From: DATFTE01 sp963840665
GTDB taxonomy: Bacteria > Acidobacteriota > Terriglobia > Terriglobales > Acidobacteriaceae
Assembly (NCBI GenBank): GCA_963840665.1
Contig: CAWIZO010000011.1
Span: 682,001-746,000, forward strand
DNA length: 64,000 bases
Direction of reading: 5' to 3'
Both the position numbers and the translations under genes were made by a program. How positions within the stretch are numbered: the stretch's first letter is position 1; the number at the start of each line of letters is the position of its first letter. Below are positions 58,300 through 64,000 of this stretch, piece by piece. The notes below the pieces were generated by a model that had not been told where the DNA came from, did not search any database, and saw nothing but the letters and a program-made list of their open reading frames with translations.

Positions 58300-59310
58300 T
58301 TACTTTTGATTCTTGGCTTTAGTCAGCCGGCGCAGAAGGAATTCCTGTGCCAGGTTGGCGGCCGCCCGCTGACCGGTGGCGATAAAAAAGTTCCCCAGGA
58401 ACAGGTTGACGCCGCGATTCGACGGCGGATAGTAGGCGTTTGAAATGGCAGCCGACGCCAGATCGCCGCCTATGGTCGAGTAGTTTGGCTGCCGCTTCCC
58501 GTTATCTCCCCTGGTAACAAATGGAGTCGTGAGCGCATGAAGGACACGGGACTTATTGGTGCCCGTGCCCTGGTAGAAGTAGCGCGGGTCCTGGTGCAGA
58601 AGTGATGGCAGAATGGCGCCACCGATCATGATATCGGTGAAGCCGTTCGTATAAGCGGCGCCATAGCGCTCTGCGAAACCTTTCCAACCCTGGGGGTAGT
58701 TGGGGTGGTTTCCTGCCTGGTCGGCGCCGGCAGCTATACCCACCCCGATAAATGTGACAGGATCGAAGGCCACCTTGGCGGCAAGTTCGAACTTCAATTT
58801 CGTCGTAAGCGGCGCCGCATTTTGGTCGTACGACACGTAGAAGTTAGGGATGATGCCGAAGACGCGCTGCTGCTCCTCGACCTTGACCTGCTCGGTGGCA
58901 ACCTCTTCTGAAGAATAACCTACAGTGACGGTGGTCAGCGCCATCGCGACTTGGAGCTTGCTGCCGTTTACGATCATGTATTGGCCCGGTCCGAGCTTGA
59001 TCTCGGGCGAAGTCCAATTCGCAAATCCTCGGGCGCTGATGGTCAGATGGTATGCAATTCCCGAGTCGACACCCTTGAATTCAAAGAATCCTTTGTCGTT
59101 CGATACAAGCGTGCGGGAATCTCCGACGGCTGGGCCTTCGAGGGTGACTGTGGCGCCCGGAATTGTGTCGTTGTTCACATCGACTACGGTGCCGACAATG
59201 ATTCCTGGTTGCGCCTTGGGCGTATCAGGCAACAGAGTCAATTGCTCCTGAGCTTCAGAAATCGCTAGTCCGCAAAACCAGACAACAAGAGCAAACACGC
59301 CCCACTTCAT
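58300..59310 (-). CDS. Secreted protein with carboxypeptidase-regulatory-like domain
   Basis: 336 residues from ATG 59310 (AGGAGAG upstream). Signal peptide (VFALVVWFCGLAISEAQ), then a carboxypeptidase-regulatory-like domain (GTVVDVNNDTIPGATVTLEG, about 38-120), then a region with FGIIPNFYVSYDQNAAPLTT and FVTRGDNGKRQPNYSTIGGD common in acidobacterial outer-surface proteins. No receptor barrel is present. Function unknown; transcribed alone. Confidence 0.75.
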   Translation of the reverse strand: MKWGVFALVVWFCGLAISEAQEQLTLLPDTPKAQPGIIVGTVVDVNNDTIPGATVTLEGPAVGDSRTLVSNDKGFFEFKGVDSGIAYHLTISARGFANWTSPEIKLGPGQYMIVNGSKLQVAMALTTVTVGYSSEEVATEQVKVEEQQRVFGIIPNFYVSYDQNAAPLTTKLKFELAAKVAFDPVTFIGVGIAAGADQAGNHPNYPQGWKGFAERYGAAYTNGFTDIMIGGAILPSLLHQDPRYFYQGTGTNKSRVLHALTTPFVTRGDNGKRQPNYSTIGGDLASAAISNAYYPPSNRGVNLFLGNFFIATGQRAAANLAQEFLLRRLTKAKNQK

Positions 59311-59463
59311 TCCGCACTCTCCTATAAATGACAACACACTTCAACAGGAGTCTTTGAAGAACAGACTCGGCAAATGCAACTGAGCGGCCAAAGCGAAGTC
59401 CTATCGGTATCTCCTAAGTCGCTGAATCTAGTGAGAAGAGGACATCACTAGCAGGACGGTGTC

Positions 59464-59497
59464 GACGAATGTCGAAGTCATCTCTTTGACATTCGTC
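59464..59497. repeat. Inverted repeat with TGTCGAA motifs
   Basis: GACGAATGTC (59464-59473) and GACATTCGTC (59488-59497) form a 10-bp stem with a 14-base spacer. ATGTCGAA recurs at 59470 and 59503, so the site may bind a regulator or form a hairpin. Confidence 0.55.
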
Positions 59498-59629
59498 AAG
59501 AAATGTCGAAATCGGAACATTAGGCCGACGCGCTCGAGGAATAAGGTGTCGCGGGACGTGCGACGCGCACGGCTACGCTACGAATTGGAGAAGGGCTGTG
59601 GCGGAAGCACGCAGCACAGTAGCCGACAG

Positions 59630-59785
59630 TCAAGGCGTCCGCAATCCGCCCGACAAGAAGATCGCGAGTGCTAGTGTCATAACCACGAGATCGTACCGCG
59701 CACTGTCGAGGCTGAAATCTGCGACGGAAGCAAGTAACAGCGCGAGCAATACAATCCGCGTGATTCTTGTGATCGTTGTTATCAA
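59630..59785 (-). CDS. Possible small membrane protein (51 aa)
   Basis: A TTG at 59785 has GGAGG spaced seven bases upstream; the frame reads LITTITRITRIVLLALLLAS, then VADFSLDSARYDLVVMTLAL then AIFLSGGL before a TGA at 59630. Two hydrophobic stretches resemble membrane segments. The next upstream frame on the strand ends at 59787, so coupling is possible. No homologue is recalled. Confidence 0.35.
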   Translation of the reverse strand: MITTITRITRIVLLALLLASVADFSLDSARYDLVVMTLALAIFLSGGLRTP

Positions 59786-60269
59786 TTCAAGCCTCCAACG
59801 AAGGCCAGTTCAAACCCAGGGTTCCGACGAGCAGTCCTTCCACGGCTAGCGTGCGCCGAGACGGCTTGTCGGCGATGGGTATCTTGAACATGTTGGTCTT
59901 GTGCCGAAATCTAAACATCGCAAAAGGCTTGCCAAAGCCACATCGCCCGTTGAGGCCGGAAGCTGTTGAATCTATTGTCCCCGGCGAAACCCGCAATGGT
60001 GATGTCGGAAGACTGTCGAGAACAATCGACAATTGTCGAGAGTGGAGACAGACAGCCCATGTGGGAGCGCATGCAGAAGGAATGCTTGATAAAGGAGCTC
60101 ACTCCCATGCTTGTAAGGCATCGAAGTCAGTCCTAATAAAGCATGCTCCAAGTCCGCGACCAATACTTAGTGTTGCAATCTAAGGAAGTAGTCGCTTTGT
60201 GTTCACCGGTGGTTTTAGTTACCGGCGCACTGACAGGTAAACAGGGGGCGAACGAGGAGGAGAGCTGCG

Positions 60270-61009
60270 ATGGCTGAAGGTAAGAAGTTGCAGGGGAAAG
60301 TAGCAGTCATTACTGGGGGTACGGAAGGGATTGGGTTGGCTACGGCAAAGCTATTCGCTGAGGAGGGTGCGTACGTCTTCATCACGGGCCGTCGTCAAAA
60401 GGAACTCGACGAGGCGGTAAAAGCAATCGCAGCAACGTTTCTGGCGTTCAGGGAGATGTTGCCAAACTATCTGACCTTGATCGTCTCTACGAGACTGTCT
60501 CAAACGCAAAGGGACGAATCGATATTGTTTTCGCCAACGCCGGCGTTGGCGAATTTGTTCCCTTTGGGGCCGTCACTGAGGAGCACTTCGACAAGCTGTT
60601 CAACATCAATGTAAGGGGAACGCTGTTTACAGTGCAAAAGGCGTTGCCGCTCATGAGGGATGGCGGCTCTATCATTCTCAACGGCTCTGTCGCGAGTGTT
60701 AAGGGGAGTGCCGGGTTCGGCGTCTACGCCGCGAGTAAGGCTGCAATCCGCTCATTGGTGCGAACCTGGACTACAGATCTGAAGGACCGTGGTATCCGCT
60801 CAAACGTTGTTAGTCCGGGTCCCATCAATACGCCCCTCGTGAATCGACAACCTTCAGACGTGATTGCGCGGCTTGTGTCCACCATCCCGATGGGACGCAT
60901 GGGGGAGCCCGATGAAGTTGCGAAGGTGGCGCTGTTTCTCGCTTCGGATGACTCCAGTTTCGTCACCGGTATTGAACTGTTCGTTGACGGCGGCAGAGCG
61001 CAGGTCTAA
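60270..61009 (+). pseudogene. SDR-family oxidoreductase, one-base frameshift
   Basis: ATG 60270 has AGGAGGAG upstream. The N-terminus is MAEGKKLQGKVAVITGGTEG with GIGLATA, the cofactor motif. After KAIA the frame goes wrong; a one-base deletion at about 60430 restores SNVSGVQGDVAKLSDLDRLY, DIVFANAGVGEFVPF, NGSVAS (catalytic Ser), YAASK (Tyr, Lys) and SPGPINTPL up to the stop at 61009. The restored protein, about 246 residues, would be a glucose-dehydrogenase-like SDR. Either inactivated or misassembled. Confidence 0.75.
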
Positions 61010-61024
61010 CCGCTCAGCGCGGAA

Positions 61025-61933
61025 TCAGCCACGCACGTATTTGTTAAACCAGTCGATTGTGCGTTGCCAGGCCAGATCGGCCGCGGCTTTGTTATACCGT
61101 TCCGGCGTCGCGTCGCAATTGAAGCCATGTCCTGCGCCCGGATAAATATAGCCTTCGTGCGGAACGTTCGCCGCGCTCAGCGCCTTGTCGTACGCGGGCC
61201 ACGTAGCTGCCAGACGAGTGTCGAGTTCTCCGTGATGCACCAGGATCGCCGCCTTAATTTTCGGGATGTCCTCTGGGGCGGGAGGGCCGCCATAGAACGG
61301 CGCTGCTGCCGCCAGGTCGGCTCCCAGCCGCACCGCTAACATATTGGCGGTCGAACCCCCATAGCAGAAGCCGGTAGCGCCGATCTTTCCCGTGCAGTCA
61401 GCGCGCGACTTCAACCACAAGGCCGCAGCCACCATATCCTCGGACATCTTCTCCTTGTCGATCTTGTTGAACATCTGGCCGCCCTTATAGTCGTCGCCCG
61501 GATAGCCGCCCAGAGAGGTGAGTCCGTCCGGCGCAAATGCCATGAAGTTGGCCAGGGCAAGCCGCCGCGCGATGTCCTCGATATGCGGGTTCAGACCTCG
61601 ATTCTCATGGATCACGATTATGCCGGGCAACTTCGTTACCGTCTCGGAGCGGGTGTCGGCGCTGATCGGCCGCACGAGATATCCCTTAATACTTCCGTTG
61701 CCCTTGGGGGAGGGAACGGTCTCGTAGGTAGCCTTGATTCGGTCATCGGTGCGGGAAACCTGCTGGCCCAGCGCATAATTCGGCATCAATGCATTGATAA
61801 CCGTGGCTGCCGCCAGACCGCCCGCCAGTCGCTGTATGCCATCCATAAAGGCGCGGCGACTAATCTCACCATGAATGAAATCGTTGTAGAGCTCGATGGC
61901 TTCACGCGGAATTTCGGGTTTTGTCGGTTCCAT
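61025..61933 (-). CDS. Dienelactone hydrolase family protein
   Basis: 302 residues from ATG 61933. A twin-arginine stretch (EISRRAFMDGIQRLAGGLAA) predicts Tat export. The alpha/beta-hydrolase domain has FCYGGS (nucleophile Cys), HGELDT (Asp), and GAGHGF (His), plus HENRGLN: the Cys-Asp-His triad of dienelactone hydrolases. Such enzymes open lactones in chlorocatechol and protoanemonin routes, though many relatives have other roles. It is 50 bp from the aldo/keto reductase on the same strand. Confidence 0.85.
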   Translation of the reverse strand: MEPTKPEIPREAIELYNDFIHGEISRRAFMDGIQRLAGGLAAATVINALMPNYALGQQVSRTDDRIKATYETVPSPKGNGSIKGYLVRPISADTRSETVTKLPGIIVIHENRGLNPHIEDIARRLALANFMAFAPDGLTSLGGYPGDDYKGGQMFNKIDKEKMSEDMVAAALWLKSRADCTGKIGATGFCYGGSTANMLAVRLGADLAAAAPFYGGPPAPEDIPKIKAAILVHHGELDTRLAATWPAYDKALSAANVPHEGYIYPGAGHGFNCDATPERYNKAAADLAWQRTIDWFNKYVRG

Positions 61934-61983
61934 TGGTGAATCCTGCCGCGATAATACATTTAGAATGGGCATTTTTTCTACCC

Positions 61984-62913
61984 CTAAGCGACTGTCCCAC
62001 GGTGCACTGCAGCGCTTCTGCTCGATGTCGATCTGGTCGGCGTAGTCCCGATTGCGTCGAGATCGGCCATCACTTCAGGAGAAATCCGAAGCAGAGAAGA
62101 CTGAAGATTCTCGCGAAGATGCGCGAGAGAAGATGTTCCAGGGATCAGTAGGATATTGGGCGAGCGCTGCAGAAGCCACGCAAGCGCAACCTGCATGGGT
62201 GTGGCCTTGAGCGACGCTGCGGCTGCGTCAAGCGCCGACGACTGTAATGGAGTGAAACCTCCGAGCGGGAAAAACGGAACATACGCTATGCCTTGGGCAG
62301 CCAGGTCGTCGATGAAAGCATCGTCGTTCCTCTGGGCCACATTGTAGAAATTCTGCACGCAGACAACCTTTGTCATCGCTTGCGCTTCGGCCAACTGCCG
62401 GGGAGAAATGTTGCTCAGACCGATGTGACGAATCAGTCCTTCACGCTTGAGTTTGATCAGCGCGGTCAGCGGCTCCTCGATCGACTCCTCGCCAGGCTCC
62501 ATGATTCCGCCGACCCGAAGATTGACGACATCAAGATGGTCGAGGCCCAGATTTCTCAGGTTGTCATGGACAGCATCCGCCAACTCCTGGCGGGAAAGAG
62601 CGTGCAGCCAGGATTTGTCTGGACCTCGGCGCGCGCCCACTTTGGTGACGATCACAAGGTCCGTGGCATAAGGGTGGAGCGCCTGTTTGATGATCTGATT
62701 AGTGACATGAGGCCCGTAATAGTCGCTGGTGTCGATGTGGTTCACGCCCGACTCTACTGCCTCTCGCAAAACAGCAACGGCGGTATTGACATCTTTAGGC
62801 CGTCCCCAGACGCCCGGGCCGGCCAGTTGCATTGCGCCGTAGCCCATGCGGTTTAATGTCATCGATTTGCCGGGGAGAGTGAAGCTGCCCGAGAGATCTT
62901 TTTGTTCAACCAT
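61984..62913 (-). CDS. Aldo/keto reductase
   Basis: 309 residues of the (beta/alpha)8 NADPH-dependent reductase fold. Catalytic Asp and Tyr in HIDTSDYYGPH, Lys in LVIVTKVGAR, RHIGLSNIS, and the cofactor-binding NILLIPGTSS with SLAHLREN near the end are all visible. It resembles the YajO/oxidoreductase-like subgroup that reduces aldehydes. Next to the SDR genes and dienelactone hydrolase, in a group of small oxidoreductases. Confidence 0.85.
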   Translation of the reverse strand: MVEQKDLSGSFTLPGKSMTLNRMGYGAMQLAGPGVWGRPKDVNTAVAVLREAVESGVNHIDTSDYYGPHVTNQIIKQALHPYATDLVIVTKVGARRGPDKSWLHALSRQELADAVHDNLRNLGLDHLDVVNLRVGGIMEPGEESIEEPLTALIKLKREGLIRHIGLSNISPRQLAEAQAMTKVVCVQNFYNVAQRNDDAFIDDLAAQGIAYVPFFPLGGFTPLQSSALDAAAASLKATPMQVALAWLLQRSPNILLIPGTSSLAHLRENLQSSLLRISPEVMADLDAIGTTPTRSTSSRSAAVHRGTVA

Positions 62914-62946
62914 TTCATTTCTCCTGATGTGTTATTCCTCAGAAAG

Positions 62947-63936
62947 TTAGAAGGACTCTCCAACCATTTCTTCGCTTTTCTTCCAGAGAGCCTCGGCAGC
63001 TTTGGTATCGATCGCGTAACCGCGTACACCTTCGTTTATGGAGGCGGGTACGTCGTCCGGCACGACCTGAGCTACGTGACAATCCTCGCAGTACTGGCCA
63101 CCGATGTGGTCGGCGGAGGCGACAACAGCAGCCCACACCGAAGTTGCGGCTCCTTGTGGAATCGTTTTCCATTGGAAGGGGCCTTTGCCCTCCGCTGCGC
63201 GTTGCTGATTTATCTGGTCGATCATCTTCTCTATTCGGCCAGGATTCTGGTAGCGACCGAGTTCGGTCTGAATGCCTCCCGGATGCACCGCCGCTGCGCG
63301 AAGGCCCCGGTTCCGGTGGCGTTTGTCGAATTCAATCGCGAAGAGAATGTTCGCCGTCTTCGATCGGCCATATGCAACCATGGGGTCATAGGGTGTTCGT
63401 TCAAAATTGGGATCGACAAGATCGACGTTGGAGTAGCGGTGACCAGCGGAAGACACGTTGATCAGGCGCCCTCCTGTCCGAATGAGCGGCGCAATCCGGT
63501 TGACCAGGACAAAGTGGCCCAGGTGATTCGTCCCGAACTGCGTTTCGAAGCCATCGGCGGTGTGGCCGAACGGCGTGGCCATCACTCCGGCATTGGCGAT
63601 GATCACATCAAACGGTGCCCCTTTCGCCAGCAGCCCGTCAGCACAGGCACGCACACTCTTCAAACTAGCGAGATCGAGCTCAATAAGTTCGAAGCTTCCA
63701 CCATTCGCCGCAGCTTCTTTCTCTACTTGTACGGTCGCCCGTTTGGCCTTCGTCAAGTCCCGGGCTGCACCTACAACGTGGGCTCCATGTGCTGCCAGTG
63801 AGCGCGCCGTCTCCACGCCAAGTCCAGCCGAAACACCGGTCACGAGAATCCGTTTTCCCTTCAGATTTACGCCTGATAAAACGTCGTCTGTGGTCGAAGT
63901 TGCTCCAAATGTAGTTGTCTCAATCATGTTCGTCAT
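62947..63936 (-). CDS. SDR-family oxidoreductase (retinol-dehydrogenase-like)
   Basis: 329 residues. Cofactor motif TGVSAGLGVETARSL, NAG in IIANAGVMATPFG, catalytic Ser in INVSSAGHRY, and YGRSK (Tyr, Lys). The length and the C-terminal part match the atypical retinol dehydrogenase/WWOX-like SDR group common in soil bacteria. AAGGAG lies upstream of the ATG at 63936. A further gene ends just upstream, possibly the start of the operon. Confidence 0.85.
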   Translation of the reverse strand: MTNMIETTTFGATSTTDDVLSGVNLKGKRILVTGVSAGLGVETARSLAAHGAHVVGAARDLTKAKRATVQVEKEAAANGGSFELIELDLASLKSVRACADGLLAKGAPFDVIIANAGVMATPFGHTADGFETQFGTNHLGHFVLVNRIAPLIRTGGRLINVSSAGHRYSNVDLVDPNFERTPYDPMVAYGRSKTANILFAIEFDKRHRNRGLRAAAVHPGGIQTELGRYQNPGRIEKMIDQINQQRAAEGKGPFQWKTIPQGAATSVWAAVVASADHIGGQYCEDCHVAQVVPDDVPASINEGVRGYAIDTKAAEALWKKSEEMVGESF

Positions 63937-63973
63937 TTTCTACTCCTTGTATTGATTGCTTTAAATTCACGCC

Positions 63974-64000
63974 TCAGCCATGCAAAGGAACGGCGTCGGT
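63974..64000 (-). CDS. C-terminal end of an unseen gene (partial)
   Basis: The minus strand from the edge reads TDAVPLHG and stops (TGA at 63974-63976), 37 bp before the SDR start. Only eight codons are visible, so no family can be given. Confidence 0.3.
   Translation of the reverse strand, partial: TDAVPLHG

Larger units (their letters stand above)
59311..60269. other. Long intergenic region
   Basis: About 960 bp without a clear gene except the small minus-strand frame at 59630-59785. It holds an inverted repeat (59464-59497) and several TGTCGA-containing motifs. Other short frames have no family likeness and no ribosome site. Confidence 0.5.

Noticed and set aside
1..64000. CRISPR arrays, rRNA genes, complete insertion sequences, replication origin
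   Set aside because: No regularly spaced direct repeats, rRNA-like sequence, intact transposase or DnaA-box cluster was seen on reading.

Overview
The window most likely comes from an acidobacterium (Terriglobia-like, Koribacter/Sulfotelmatobacter type). Four things point there: three very large Oar-type TonB-dependent receptors with an N-terminal carboxypeptidase-regulatory domain, a TIGR02999-type ECF sigma factor translationally coupled to a Ser/Thr kinase with a TPR tail, many Tat-exported or secreted beta-propeller proteins, and moderately high G+C. This is inference from gene content; no rRNA is present.

Layout. 0-1.9 kb: a PilZ protein cut by the window edge, a YdjC/HpnK-type deacetylase, then tRNA-Val and tRNA-Asp. 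1.9-3.1 kb: debris, namely a truncated tyrosine integrase abutting the tRNA-Asp, a sigma-70 region 4 fragment and a frameshifted DUF1801 gene. 3.2-36.6 kb: a dense catabolic cluster. It holds an LVIVD protein, three MFS carriers, two M24 (creatinase/prolidase-fold) proteins, two Oar-like receptors, two D-2-hydroxyacid dehydrogenases, three ACMSD-type amidohydrolases (two with Tat signals), an SDR, an EntE/DhbE-type aryl-acid adenylating enzyme, a Gfo/Idh/MocA oxidoreductase, a FAH-family enzyme, a crotonase, a Kelch protein, two YncE-like propellers, a two-subunit molybdenum hydroxylase with Tat signal, and one TetR regulator. 36.6-45.9 kb: an FG-GAP remnant, three secreted proteins of unknown function, the ECF sigma/kinase pair, SRAP and ExoIII repair genes and small hypothetical genes. 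About 46.0 kb: a decayed copy of the 3' part of tRNA-Asp. 46.3-54 kb: metallophosphoesterase, propeller, third Oar receptor and an OmpR/EnvZ-type two-component system. 54-64 kb: small detoxification, stress and oxidoreductase genes.

How the genes may work together. A palindrome of consensus TGWACATGTTCA lies next to the divergent tetR/SDR promoter region, both Oar receptor genes of the cluster, the first propeller gene and (as a variant) the M24-led operon. This suggests a single regulon in which receptors import a substrate, Tat-exported amidohydrolases and the Mo hydroxylase act on it in the periplasm, MFS carriers move acids inward, and an aryl-acid ligase, crotonase, FAH enzyme and dehydrogenases degrade it. 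No ring-cleavage dioxygenase is visible, so the substrate is unknown; the ligase pocket looks salicylate-like. Whether the roughly 44 kb between the two tRNA-Asp sequences is or was one mobile island is a hypothesis.

Several genes carry single-base frameshifts (MFS at about 5041, small CCCH protein at about 45581, DinB at about 56036, SDR at about 60430, perhaps MFS at about 26460). They may be real decay or assembly error.
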